A DNA stretch of 64,000 nucleotides, from NCBI GenBank assembly GCA_945862235.1, contig CAMAYU010000009.1, forward strand, positions 1 to 64,000. Direction: 5' to 3'. Below, piece after piece: positions 1 through 11,344 of the stretch (its first letter is position 1; every line of letters starts with the position of its first letter). This stretch comes from Schlesneria paludicola DSM 18645. GTDB taxonomy: Bacteria; Planctomycetota; Planctomycetia; Planctomycetales; Planctomycetaceae. A model generated the notes under the pieces. That model worked only from the letters and a program-made list of their open reading frames with translations. It ran no database searches and was not told where the DNA came from. The position numbers were made by a program, and so were the translations under genes.

Positions 1-2645
<2,645 letters not shown>

Positions 2646-2780
2646 GTCCCAGTTTCTCCGCTAGAAAAGCCACACATTTGTCGGAACTGAACCGAAAGTG
2701 GCTCGGATCGTAGCAGTCGCGATGGGGAGATTGAAGCGAGGGTTTTTCAACTGGCAGCGATACCTCACGCAGAACAAAGT

Positions 2781-3000
2781 GAGAGGTTTCCGAGCGGGAC
2801 GGCGTCAGCCCTCCGGTTCTTCCAAAGAGGGCTTACGCCCAAGAACCGGGGGGCTGACGCCCAATGGCACTCACTTTGTCGTTCACTCCGTGAGCGGCAC
2901 GGCGCTAGCCGCCGGTTCTTTGCTTGGAAACACAACTCCGTTTACCGGCGGCTAGCGCCGTACCGCTCAAAGTGAGTGCCATTGGGCTGACACCGCCCGG
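2781..3000. repeat. nested palindromic element, copy 1
   Basis: This stretch can fold into two hairpins. Arms 2801-2821 and 2841-2861 pair, and 2862-2877 pairs with 2969-2984, enclosing a further stem (2892-2915 with 2945-2968). The left end starts GAGAGGTTTCCGAGC. A second copy lies at 9291-9464, and a partial one near 21855-21920. No coding capacity; it looks like a MITE- or REP-like dispersed element filling the space between acnA and the pil remnants. Confidence 0.8.
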
Positions 3001-3025
3001 CTCACCTGATTCGGACTACTGTCGG

Positions 3026-3645
3026 TCACATCCTGATTGGAGCACACACTCGACCGAAAACTGACGGCTCTCGCCGGGGAGTGACAGGGCGTGGATAGAC
3101 GATATTCAGAGCAACGGTTTCAAACACGCCCGCTTCGCGCAGGCCGGCCACAAAGCGGGCCACAGCGAGGTCATCCACGCCGAGACCGTCAATCTTGAGT
3201 TGCACACGATCCACATTGCGCGTTGCTGGCGTGGCGACGTTGGCTTTTTGAGCTGCGGTCTTTTCGCTCTCCTTAATCACCTGCACGATCTGAGTCGGCG
3301 AAATGATCATGTCGTAGACCTGAACTTCGGGGCGGTCACCGCCAATCGAACGCCCGATGGTCCCCAGCAACTGGACCGGCTGCTCCATCCGTTCGAGCAT
3401 CGCCAGCATCGACGCACGGCTGCGCAGCGTCGTCTGTCGCTGGAGCATCTGGTCCAGTTCCCGCTGCGTTTCGCGCAACGGCTGGGAGGACGCTTCCATC
3501 ACGGACAATTGGTAGTGCTGGGAGACGATCTGCGAGAACTGTGCCACGATGGTCACGGCACACAGCGCGGTGACCATCGTCCAGACGAGACTCCATTGCC
3601 GATTCGCCCCAGTCGATGACGGCGACCGGCTCCCCCCTGCACTGC
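3026..3645 (-). pseudogene. PilN-like pilus assembly remnant
   Basis: The minus-strand frame ending at 3026 encodes one transmembrane segment (around WSLVWTMVTALCAVTIVAQ), a heptad-rich stretch (SQPLRETQRELDQMLQRQTT) and a C-terminal region with DRVQLKIDGLGVDDLAV. This is the layout of PilN/GspL-type inner-membrane assembly proteins. There is no proper N-terminus: the frame runs back out of phase into pilM-like sequence at about 3640, as if a deletion fused two genes. A functional fused protein is possible but unlikely. PilN is inferred from topology and neighbourhood. Confidence 0.5.
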
Positions 3646-4194
3646 TCCGCCGAGTGCTGACGCGGCGGCGGCGGCGCGGGCCATCGCGAATGGCAGTCCA
3701 TCCAGAATCTGGCAGTCGAGACCACCGCGCCACAATTGGTGTGAGATGGCCGAGGCAAATTCTTCGTCGATCCCCAGCAGCGCATACGACCTACCGCCGC
3801 GAGCGGGGAGTTCGATTTGCGTCGGCTAGCCGTCCACGATCCAAGTCCCCGGTCCCGCCACGGAATCGGTGAGGAACGCTTTTTGCCATTCTTGTGATGA
3901 GTTCGGTTCGTCTTCCGCGACGGGCAATTCCAGCGTGCGAAACGTCATCAGACTCATCGACAACGTGCAGGCGGCGGGAAGCGGCCACCAACGATTGCGT
4001 GACGACCAAGCGCGTTGAAGTGTTCGGCCAATTTCGTCGAGGCAGCGATAAGGATCGGCGGGCGTGAGCGGAATCGCGTGCGGCACGACGCGGCAAACGC
4101 GCGGCCGGATGGTCCCGTATCCCGCTTCCAACTGCACGATCTTCACCGAGTGGCAACCGATTTCGATCCCGACCATCGTCCTGGCCGAAGCCAT
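3615..4194 (-). pseudogene. PilM-like pilus assembly ATPase, interrupted
   Basis: From ATG at 4194 the protein begins MASARTMVGIEIGCHSVKI, the phosphate-1 loop start typical of actin-like PilM. An in-frame TAG at 3828-3826 stops it after 122 residues, against roughly 350 in the family. Past the stop the same frame continues sensibly (YALLGIDEEFASAISHQLW, then LDCQILDGLPFAMARAA). One frame away, GEPVAVIDWGES looks like the next PilM strand. I therefore read it as one gene broken by a stop, a frameshift and a 3' deletion. Sequencing error is an alternative. Confidence 0.6.
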
Positions 4195-4410
4195 TTTGCG
4201 CGAGCACGATCGCTCCGACAGCCAGGATGCCCAACGGCACGACGGCCGCTAACGGCACGAAGTCGGCAATGCGGCCCTAGTAGATCAGCAACATGGTGAT
4301 GGCGAGGGACAGGAACAGTCCGGCCAAACCAAACGCCAGATACCAAGTGACCAATCGCCGCGTGAGGGGCTGCGAAAGCGTGTGGCCCGTCAGGGCGATC
4401 TCATTCCGGG
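4190..4410 (-). pseudogene. small two-helix membrane protein remnant with in-frame stop
   Basis: Just before the pilM-like frame, the minus strand encodes a hydrophobic helix (YLAFGLAGLFLSLAITMLLI), a TAG, and in the same frame a second helix (PLAAVVPLGILAVGAIVLAQ). Together they resemble a helical hairpin protein split by a stop codon. No ATG or convincing start precedes the first helix. The family is not recognised. Its position suggests it belonged to the same pilus or secretion locus. Confidence 0.35.
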
Positions 4411-4422
4411 GGAGGGACGCGA

Positions 4423-4497
4423 GTTGAGGGTTGAGGGTCAGAAAAGAGAAGCAGACCGCAACACTTTCTTTCTGACCTTCAACCCTCGGCCCTCAAC
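4423..4497. repeat. imperfect inverted repeat after the response regulator
   Basis: Arm 4423-4444 (GTTGAGGG repeated, then TCAGAAA) pairs imperfectly with 4469-4497. It lies directly 3' of the minus-strand response regulator and could act as a transcript end, but there is no T-tract. Confidence 0.5.
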
Positions 4498-4509
4498 CTG
4501 CCGCGAGAG

Positions 4510-4914
4510 TTACCGGCAACAGGGAGCGAGAGCATTGGTGTCCAGCAAACTTCGGGCATACGAGACGACGGCTTGTGGGCTGATCGGCTTATAGAACACT
4601 TGGTTCACGTCGTAAGCCACGACCAAGTGCGCGGCATCGACTTCCATTCCTGTAGCCGAACACAGAATGATCGGCAGATCCTTGAGCTGCATCACGTCAC
4701 GGACATGGCGACACAACTCGCCGCCATCCATGGCGGGCATCTGAAGGTCCGTGATCAGGAGGTCGAAGTTTTGCTCTTCCAGCTGTCGGATCGCCTCTAA
4801 CCCGTCGAAGGCGACGGCCGTGGCGAACCCGGCTCGCTCAAAGTTAAACCGAAGCACCTGCGTCATGGCTCGGTTGTCTTCAACAATCAAAACGGCGGAA
4901 CGCTCGTCGCGCAT
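4510..4914 (-). CDS. single-domain response regulator (CheY-like receiver)
   Basis: A 134-residue stand-alone receiver domain. The acidic pocket and phospho-acceptor are visible: VEDN near the N-terminus, LLITDLQMPAMDG carrying the Asp, and FYKPIS with the conserved Lys. ATG at 4914 is preferred over the longer 4968 reading because GAGGAG sits 6 nt upstream and the receiver fold begins immediately. There is no output domain, so it should act by protein-protein contact. It lies between a pseudopilin gene and broken pil genes, which suggests control of surface appendages, but no kinase is nearby. Confidence 0.88.
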   Translation of the reverse strand: MRDERSAVLIVEDNRAMTQVLRFNFERAGFATAVAFDGLEAIRQLEEQNFDLLITDLQMPAMDGGELCRHVRDVMQLKDLPIILCSATGMEVDAAHLVVAYDVNQVFYKPISPQAVVSYARSLLDTNALAPCCR

Positions 4915-5077
4915 GATCAACTCCTCATTAAAGAACGTCCGCGAGAAGGTTGGACGCCACTCAATCACGACACCGTCGTAGCTGATGTTTGCGGTTCTCG
5001 CGAAAGTGGTATCGAAACTCGAAGTGCAGCGGTGGCCTAGCCGCTCTCTTCAAATTGTTGGACTCTGTCGTTTTCGC

Positions 5078-5527
5078 TTACCAAGTCACTGGAGCTGGAT
5101 TGGCCACAGCAGTAGAGGCATCGTTGACTCGAAGTTCCCCGTTCGCCACGTCATAGGACCAGCCGCCCGCCGTACCGACGGTCGCCGTGATTGGACTCGT
5201 TCCGGCGACCACGGTGGCGACTTGATTCGCGGTCGTGACTTGGTTGATCGGGAACGGGCCGCTCAGGAACGGCATCAAACCAGAGTTCGTATTGATGTTG
5301 GCCAGAGTCGGGAACGTCCCATTTTGCGAGCGATAGAGTTCGAGTGCGTCGCGCAACACCATCAACGATTGCTTCGTACCGCTGACGCGGGCGTTGGTCG
5401 CGGTATTCATCATCTTGGGAGCGGCAACGGCCGTCAGGATGCCGATCACCAGCACCACGATGACTAATTCGACAAGTGTGAATCCACGGCGTTTAGTCCC
5501 ACGATTGCTGGACGGGGTGAGCATCAT
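5078..5527 (-). CDS. type II secretion / type IV pseudopilin (GspG-like)
   Basis: The 149-residue product has a class III prepilin signal: a basic leader RGTKRRG, cleavage before the Phe of GFTLVELVIV, Glu at +5 and one hydrophobic helix. The C-terminal part (LRDALELYRSQNGTFP) resembles major pseudopilins of the GspG type. It would be processed by PilD and assembled in the inner membrane. The gene is intact although the neighbouring pil-like genes are broken. Two adjacent ATGs (5527 and 5524) make the exact start uncertain. Confidence 0.85.
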   Translation of the reverse strand: MMLTPSSNRGTKRRGFTLVELVIVVLVIGILTAVAAPKMMNTATNARVSGTKQSLMVLRDALELYRSQNGTFPTLANINTNSGLMPFLSGPFPINQVTTANQVATVVAGTSPITATVGTAGGWSYDVANGELRVNDASTAVANPAPVTW

Positions 5528-6193
5528 TTTCAGTTTCTCTGTTCGTTCGGCGAGTCAGTCACAGGTTGACCGAGCCTCCGTCGAGAGAGACTCATTACTG
5601 CCGATTTCATCCGCCGCGACTGAAGACAGAAGTGAGCCTAGTTCACAAATCGCGAAGGGCAAGTTGCGGTTCGGAAACATGTGGCAAAAATCATCGGGAC
5701 CGGTGGGAGAGAACAACGCCGACTCGTCGTTCCCGTTCCGTGAGCGGCAGGAGATCGCGTCCAGTCGTCGCAGTCGTGAGACTTCAGACCGAAGTCTCAC
5801 GACTTCCGCTACGGGACTGGACAGCCGTGGCATTCGCCTGAGCGCTGTCGGCTGACTGGCGCAGCCTCCCTCACGATGGACACGCCCGGCTCACCGTTTC
5901 TGTCGGAGGCATCTTGGTTGGAAGGCACGGCGCGAGTCGTATCGGTCGCATGACTTGTTCGCGTTCCAGCATCTGCGATGACGCCATGTGCTGCGGTTGA
6001 TCGGTGTCTTGCCTCTCGGACTCAGGCGGATTTGCGAAGTCGGATCTCTGACCTAGGTTGACGGAACGTTGATTGAGGTTGCGATCCTGATCGGATTGCG
6101 GGCGGCCGAGCGACCGTTACCGCGACCACAACTTCGTGAGTTTGCTTCCTGTGTTTCCCTGTTGACCAACCAACACCCCACGTGAACCTGGCC
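5528..6193. other. intergenic, about 660 nt, with one strong hairpin
   Basis: I see no convincing gene. A perfect 13-bp stem (5773-5785 with 5791-5803, 5-nt loop) lies in the middle. On the minus strand a start-less open stretch of about 80 codons (roughly 6118-5871, rich in Gln, Asn, Arg and Ser) could be another decayed gene tail, but nothing in it is recognisable. It separates the minus-strand pseudopilin from the plus-strand HD-GYP gene, so divergent promoters should lie here. Confidence 0.5.
5773..5803. repeat. perfect 13-bp hairpin
   Basis: GTCGTGAGACTTC and its exact complement are separated by AGACC. Short flanking complementarity (CCAGTC...GACTGG) extends the stem. It is probably a dispersed palindrome. 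Confidence 0.75.
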
Positions 6194-7939
6194 ATGAATT
6201 CAGCCGCCCCCCCTTCGGTCGAAAGTTATTGTTCCGCTCGATGCGAAGCGTTGCTGGCGACGCTGTCGTCCACTCTCGGAACTCCCTTTAAGCTCTGGAT
6301 GGCACATCCCGACGAGTCGGCTGCTGACAACACGACTTCCAATCACATCGCGAAGACGAAAGCTGTGGAGTCGAAACGCCGCCCGTTGCATGGCGCAGAA
6401 GTGGTCGCCGCGCTGGAGCGTGCCCGGAAGTACGGATCTGGCACGCTGGACCTCGAAGATGGGACGCTGGGAGTCTGGATTCGACTGCCCGGAATAGTCC
6501 ATCGTAAATTGATTGCGTTCGGCACGGTGATGAATGCCGATTTCGTGCAGACTCCACTCCTGATCGCTGCGGCGTGCAAACTGATCGCACAGCAGGTCGA
6601 ACTCTCGGACCAGTCGGACGACATGGACTCCTGTCTGGAGAATCTGACTTATGGACTGGAGGAGCAGACTTGGTTGAGGTCTCTCTCGAACCACCTGACT
6701 CTCTGCTCGGCCCGTCGGAGCCTGCGAGATGTGGCGATCGAATTGTTGCCTTCGCTGAGGCAACTCGTCGGAGCGGAGTCGATCGCCATCCTGCTGACCA
6801 GCACGACCGAAGGGGAAGAGGCTCCGAAACAAGAACTCATCGCTCCGGTGTTGTGGGATGGACCGCAGTCCATTGAAGACGCGTTCTGGCAAGCGTGGTT
6901 GAGCAGCCAACCGACGACACCTCATGGTCGGCCGGTGGTTCAGAACGGGTCTCGCGTGGATGCCCGGCTGCGTCGCTTCGACATCCGCTCGCTGTGTGCC
7001 GTGCAAGTTTGCCGGGGCGACAAAGTCTATGGCTGGGCGGTCGCCGTGAACCGCACTCCGTACCGCCGTGATTCGCTCGATGAAATGCCCAGCGGAATGA
7101 GCGAGGTCGAATTCGGCACGGTCGAAGCCGGGCTGGTCGAAGTGGCCGCAAAGATGCTTGCCACGCACTCGCACAACGTCGAGCTGTTGCAGGACCGCGA
7201 AGACCTCGTAATTGGAGTCATCCGCGCGATGGGGCACGCCGTCGATGCCCGCGATCCGTACACCCGCGGTCACAGTGAACGAGTCGGCTGTTACGGACGA
7301 CAGCTCGCCGAAGCCATGGGTCTGGACAGTCACGATTGCGACCGGATCTATCTGTCGGGGCTGCTCCACGATGTCGGCAAGATCGGCATCCCGGATGCGG
7401 TGCTGGGAAAAACGGGTCGGCTAACCGAAAATGAGTTTGCCATCGTGCAGCGTCATCCCGAGATCGGTGCGCGCATCATCCAGGCACTGCCTCAATTGTC
7501 GGACCTGATGCCGGGTATCCTCCACCATCATGAAAGCTTCGACGGCAGCGGCTATCCACACGGATTGAAGGGCGATGCAATCCCGCTGATGGGCCGCATC
7601 CTCGCCGTGGCCGACGCCTACGACGCGATGACCAGCAACCGGCCTTATCGGCAGGGAATGCCGCGCGAAAAGGCGGTGGACATTCTAGAGAGCCGGGCGG
7701 GAATTCGGTGGGATGCCGAACTGGTCCGAGTCTTCGCGGCCATCCCCGAATCGGAGTTGGTTCTCGCAGTCGTCGATGGCGATCAGGGTTGGAACACCGA
7801 AGAGCACTGGCTGCGCAGAGGAGCCGAAAGCATGTTCGGTCATCGGATGTCCGCCACCGTTGCCAGCGAGATATTGGATGACTCGCTCCCGCTGATCGTG
7901 CTAACTTCCTCGACACACAGTGGCCGCAATGCGATTTGA
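6194..7939 (+). CDS. HD-GYP domain cyclic-di-GMP phosphodiesterase
   Basis: The C-terminal half carries the full HD-GYP signature: HSERVGCYGRQLAEAMG, LLHDVGKIGIPD with the metal-binding HD pair (about residue 390), HHHESFDGSGYP with the GYP motif (about 455) and ADAYDAMTSNRPYR. The N-terminal 330 residues show no transmembrane segment and may hold a GAF-like sensor. The family hydrolyses c-di-GMP, which often controls pili and biofilm; pseudopilin remnants on both sides fit that. ATG at 6194 is chosen; GTG at 6182 is also in frame, and neither has a clear ribosome site. Confidence 0.9.
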   Translation: MNSAAPPSVESYCSARCEALLATLSSTLGTPFKLWMAHPDESAADNTTSNHIAKTKAVESKRRPLHGAEVVAALERARKYGSGTLDLEDGTLGVWIRLPGIVHRKLIAFGTVMNADFVQTPLLIAAACKLIAQQVELSDQSDDMDSCLENLTYGLEEQTWLRSLSNHLTLCSARRSLRDVAIELLPSLRQLVGAESIAILLTSTTEGEEAPKQELIAPVLWDGPQSIEDAFWQAWLSSQPTTPHGRPVVQNGSRVDARLRRFDIRSLCAVQVCRGDKVYGWAVAVNRTPYRRDSLDEMPSGMSEVEFGTVEAGLVEVAAKMLATHSHNVELLQDREDLVIGVIRAMGHAVDARDPYTRGHSERVGCYGRQLAEAMGLDSHDCDRIYLSGLLHDVGKIGIPDAVLGKTGRLTENEFAIVQRHPEIGARIIQALPQLSDLMPGILHHHESFDGSGYPHGLKGDAIPLMGRILAVADAYDAMTSNRPYRQGMPREKAVDILESRAGIRWDAELVRVFAAIPESELVLAVVDGDQGWNTEEHWLRRGAESMFGHRMSATVASEILDDSLPLIVLTSSTHSGRNAI

Positions 7940-8004
7940 GAAGGCAAGCCTTACCGAGCCAATCCAGGAACCTTCACCAATAGTACCGACTGCTGACGTT
8001 ACAG

Positions 8005-8251
8005 ATGAACGGTGGCACCGTGCAGAACGCGGCGGGAACGGCACTGACGGGCTACACCGGCTGGACGCGGGCGGTGGTCATCCAAGAACGCCTATTCCGT
8101 CTTGAGCAACAACGCGACGGACCAAGGCTTGCGTGCGGTCACCGTTACAGTCACGTCTCCTTCTGGAAAAACGACAACCACCAAGGTCTATCGCAGTAAC
8201 ATCGGCGGAACGCAGCAACCGCTCTCCGCGAACGCCACGCTGGTGACGTGA
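8005..8251 (+). pseudogene. decayed pilin-like gene fragment
   Basis: From 8005 one frame reads NGGTVQNAAGTALTGYTGW then AVVIQ. The adjacent frame continues NAYSVLSNNATDQGLRAVTV and ends SANATLVT at TGA 8249-8251. Joined across a shift near 8085 these make a coherent Thr/Val-rich C-terminal segment like the beta-rich tails of minor pseudopilins. There is no prepilin leader upstream. I call it a frameshifted fragment; the pilin assignment rests on composition and context. Confidence 0.5.
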
Positions 8252-8483
8252 GTCGGGCGCACACTGAAGCTGGGACCAACGCACCCACGACGACCGGCGT
8301 CTCGATCAGTAACCATGCGGAGGATCAATGATGCGCCGCAGTTCACTTTGGACAACACTTCCGCACCCTGCACGGGCGCGGACGGTGACGCCGCCCGGCT
8401 CACCGAATTCGGACTTCTGTCGGTTACGTCAAAATGGCGATTTCGCGACGTAAGTCTTTTCATTGCTAGCGTGACCCGTTTTT

Positions 8484-8714
8484 GCGCAGACGACTTTTTT
8501 AGGCGCGCAGACGACTTTTTGTGTCGCGCAAACCACTTGGAGCAGCGCGCAGACGCCTCTTTGACCAGCGCAGACCACTTTGTGAGGCGCGCAGACGACT
8601 TTGTGAGGCGTGCAGACGGTCTGCGCTGATAAAAAAGACGTCTACACGACCCTCAAAGACGTCTACACGACCAAAAAAGTCGTCTGCGCGCTGCTCAAAG
8701 TCGTCTGCGCTGGT
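8484..8714. repeat. 21-bp-period tandem array that inverts at its centre
   Basis: Eleven units of exactly 21 bp start at 8484, 8505, 8526, 8547, 8568, 8589, 8610, 8631, 8652, 8673 and 8694. The left six carry variants of GCGCAGACGACTTT. The right four carry the reverse complement (AAAGTCGTCTGCGC or GACGTCTACACGACC). The seventh, at about 8610-8630, holds the turning point GCAGACGGTCTGC. The whole block is a roughly 230-bp imperfect palindrome. Because 21 is a multiple of three, several frames on both strands stay open as seven-residue repeats (for example RADDFVR), so the open frames alone do not prove coding. Confidence 0.85.
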
Positions 8715-8795
8715 CAATGCGGCGTTTATTACGGGACAAAAGGCGTTTCGGAGCGGGGCCGCAATCACTTCCCGAACTCAAACTTGTGTGACTGC

Positions 8796-8862
8796 GGTCG
8801 GCGCTTTGCCGCCCCCAGATTGGGGTGAATCCCGCTTCGCTGGGGGCCGCGAAGCGCCGACC
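8796..8862. repeat. palindromic repeat, family G, copy 1
   Basis: Arm 8796-8818 (GGTCGGCGCTTTGCCGCC...) pairs with 8840-8862 with two mismatches. The same sequence family occurs at 57496-57600, inside the start of a large exported-protein gene. Confidence 0.8.
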
Positions 8863-8871
8863 CCACTGGCA

Positions 8872-9239
8872 CTGAACGGCGGCACGATCGCGTGGCGGTT
8901 CGTCGATCTCGATGGCCTGCTCCTGCACGTTCAACTACTCGATGGCTTCGGCACGCTCGTCCCCGTCGATGGAGTTATCGACGTGCCATTGGCGACCGAA
9001 ACGAAGCTCGCCAAAGGGGGCCGATCAAACTTTCGCGACGGCAATTCGCGATGACAATTCGCGACGACAACACGTTCAGTGTCCCCGAACGCTGGTTCGT
9101 CCCGATTCGGGCGATCGACTTCGACGCGACAGGAACCACAGTCAAGCTGCCATTCCGCCCCTACAGCCGCTTCCGTGACGAGCTGCAGGAGCTACGCGGC
9201 CAGAGACTCTTCCCCGGCGAAGCAACGCCGAAGTGGTGA
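8872..9239 (+). pseudogene. fragment of an unrecognised gene with a frameshift
   Basis: The frame from about 8872 reads GGTIAWRFVDLDGLLLHVQL and stops at 9054. The adjacent frame then reads VPERWFVPIRAIDFDATGT and LPFRPYSRFRDELQELRGQ, ending at 9239. The two parts look like successive pieces of one protein broken by a shift near 9040, with no start codon. The family is not recognised. It directly follows the inverted 21-bp array and a palindromic repeat. Confidence 0.4.
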
Positions 9240-9290
9240 GGGCCGTGGAGAGTTAGCGCGTAGACCTCGCGCGGTCTGTAATGAGACCTC

Positions 9291-9464
9291 TGAGCGGGGC
9301 GGCGTCAGCCCCCCGGTTCTTGGGCGTAAGCCCTCTTCAGAAGAACCGGGGGGCTGACGCCCAATGGCACTCACTTTGTCACTCACTCCGTTTACCGGCG
9401 ACTAGCGCCGTGCCGCTCAAAGTGAGTGCCATTGGGCTGACGCCGCCCAGCTCGGAAACCTCTC
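9291..9464. repeat. nested palindromic element, copy 2
   Basis: Close copy of the 2781-3000 element, shorter in the middle. Arms 9301-9321 and 9341-9361 pair, and 9363-9378 pairs with 9419-9434. Its right end, GCTCGGAAACCTCTC, is the reverse complement of the left end of copy 1, so the family has defined inverted termini. Confidence 0.8.
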
Positions 9465-9491
9465 AATTGGTGCCTGCCCCCTTGTTCCCGT

Positions 9492-11213
9492 TCACGGCGA
9501 CACAACCCGTATCAGCTTCGCCTTCGGCTCGATCCACAGACGCCCTTTCATCGCACGCAGCTCCGCGACCAGTTCCACGTCGCGGATGGCATCGACCACT
9601 TCAAAGTCGTAGCCGACGGTCTGCCAGTCGGTGTCTCCTTCCAGTGAGTTGTCACGTTTACCACCCGAGATGCGGAGACCCGCCCCCTTCCCTTGCTCAT
9701 CGGTGCGAGGCTCGACTCCTGCCGTTTTCAAGCGGACTTCAATCCGATAGCGACCCGGCCCGAGCAACACGCGCCGCCGAAATGACGCCACGCATTGGCC
9801 CGATTCGCCGACTTGGATCGAGTACTTCTTGTTCTCTGTCTCCGGATCGACTTCGTCGAGCAACGCGTCCCCCGTCTCTTGGGCACCGTACCAGTCGGCC
9901 ACTTCGATCTGGTTCGACTCATCGAACTCGATCGGCGTCGGATCGCCTTGTTCGAGTTGCTCGCGCAGAGCAGGCTCGCGCGCCGCAATTCGTTCCTTCA
10001 CCTCACGCACTCGGTCGGCGAAGGCTTGCTCGAAGTGATCCCCTTGTCGGTGAACGACGAGGGCTAGTCGCGAGACCAAGGCGTCGATGCGCTCGTTCGA
10101 TCGCTTGGCCTCGAACAACGGCAGCATCTCGATCACGCGGTCTTTGTACCGCTCTCGCCACTCGGGATTGTGCATCACCGCACTCGAGACAATGGCCGGC
10201 GGAAACTCCAAGATCGGGAAGCCGGGATCTTGAAACATCTGGTCCATGCCGTGAGGCAAGAACCGGGCGCGACCGTCTTTCGGTGAGAAGTAGATGCGGT
10301 AGTTGTTCTTGTTCGGCGTGTAGCCGTCCCAGTGACAGGTCATCCGCTCGAAGGCCATGAACGTGAGGAACGCATCCACGTCGAGCTGCTGCTCTATCGC
10401 GGGCCAACGGGCAGCGGCATCGGGTTCCTCGCACGCGGCCTTCAACGCGTGCAAGTCGCTGTGATCGTCCGGCCCCTTCCCCGAGTCCTTCTCCAGATCG
10501 ACATCGACATCCTGCACGAAGCCGCCGTCGTAGAGGTTGCCGGTCGCGTCGCCGAAGTGCCGCGTGAGGAACTGCCTGTCGAACCCTTCCTTCAGCACAT
10601 AGAAGCCGAGATCGCGACCGTTGAGCCAGACGCGGGCATGAGTGACTCGCGTGGCGGGGACCTTCGCATCGCGCGCGATCTCCGCACAAACCCACTCGCA
10701 CAGATACGACTCGTCCTGCACCGAGTTATTCAGATGGAGCTTGTCCAATCCGTGAAAGGTCTGTCCCTTGGCGTGCTTGTTCATGTTGAGCGTGAACGCG
10801 GGCTTGTCGTCCAGTTCACGAGAACTCCCCGCCGCTCCCTTCACCTTGATCGCGACCTCGGTGTAGGTCGTCTCCAGCGGTGAGTCAGGCTTGTCGGGGT
10901 TCGGCAGCGTTTCGACGATCGTGCATTTGACGTAACGCCGCAGGTCCTCGCGCAGCTTCGTCTCCTGCGACTTCTTCAACTCGATCCGAATCTCGGGAAC
11001 AAGGCCGCTGCCAAAGAAGACGTCACTCGGATCGACGGCCTTCGCGGCGGCAGCTAAGCCGGTGGCCTCAATCGCGGACAAAGGCGGCTTGCCCGCAACT
11101 CCGTTCGTCGCGACAGGAGCTTTGACCGTCGAGTCGCGGCACGACACGACGCTCATCAGCAGCAGAGCGGCGAGGAGACGCCAGCTTGAACATGGTTTGA
11201 GGAACGTGGTCAT
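9492..11213 (-). CDS. CotH-kinase family lipoprotein
   Basis: From ATG at 11213 the 573-residue product starts with a lipoprotein signal (LLMSVVSC lipobox), so it should be anchored in the envelope. The CotH core follows: LHLNNSVQDESYLCEWV, RVTHARVWLNGRDLGFYVL, then HWDGYTPNKNNYRIYF and LPHGMDQMF, with the family's catalytic-type Asp. The C-terminal 150 residues look like a separate beta-sandwich domain. ATG 11213 has GAAAGG upstream; the longer 11324 reading would bury the signal peptide. CotH proteins are atypical protein kinases; the substrate here is unknown. A DUF4956 gene lies upstream. Confidence 0.9.
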   Translation of the reverse strand: MTTFLKPCSSWRLLAALLLMSVVSCRDSTVKAPVATNGVAGKPPLSAIEATGLAAAAKAVDPSDVFFGSGLVPEIRIELKKSQETKLREDLRRYVKCTIVETLPNPDKPDSPLETTYTEVAIKVKGAAGSSRELDDKPAFTLNMNKHAKGQTFHGLDKLHLNNSVQDESYLCEWVCAEIARDAKVPATRVTHARVWLNGRDLGFYVLKEGFDRQFLTRHFGDATGNLYDGGFVQDVDVDLEKDSGKGPDDHSDLHALKAACEEPDAAARWPAIEQQLDVDAFLTFMAFERMTCHWDGYTPNKNNYRIYFSPKDGRARFLPHGMDQMFQDPGFPILEFPPAIVSSAVMHNPEWRERYKDRVIEMLPLFEAKRSNERIDALVSRLALVVHRQGDHFEQAFADRVREVKERIAAREPALREQLEQGDPTPIEFDESNQIEVADWYGAQETGDALLDEVDPETENKKYSIQVGESGQCVASFRRRVLLGPGRYRIEVRLKTAGVEPRTDEQGKGAGLRISGGKRDNSLEGDTDWQTVGYDFEVVDAIRDVELVAELRAMKGRLWIEPKAKLIRVVSP

Positions 11214-11344
11214 GGAACAACCTTTCCCATGCGAATGAATCAGAAGCAGGTCTCGCGCGACGCGACACTTCACCCTCACCGGGGCAAGCCCGGTGGGGTG
11301 AGATTCAAATCTGGTGAGATTCAAATCAAAGGTCTGGATGATTC

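Noticed and set aside
8315-8629. A heptapeptide-repeat protein gene (RADDFVR repeats)
   Set aside because: The open frame follows from a 21-bp period; equivalent frames are open on both strands, and there is no ribosome site or non-repeat domain. Kept as a repeat finding rather than a CDS.
8484-8714. CRISPR array
   Set aside because: Units abut with no spacers, the period is 21 bp, the orientation reverses midway, and no cas genes are present.
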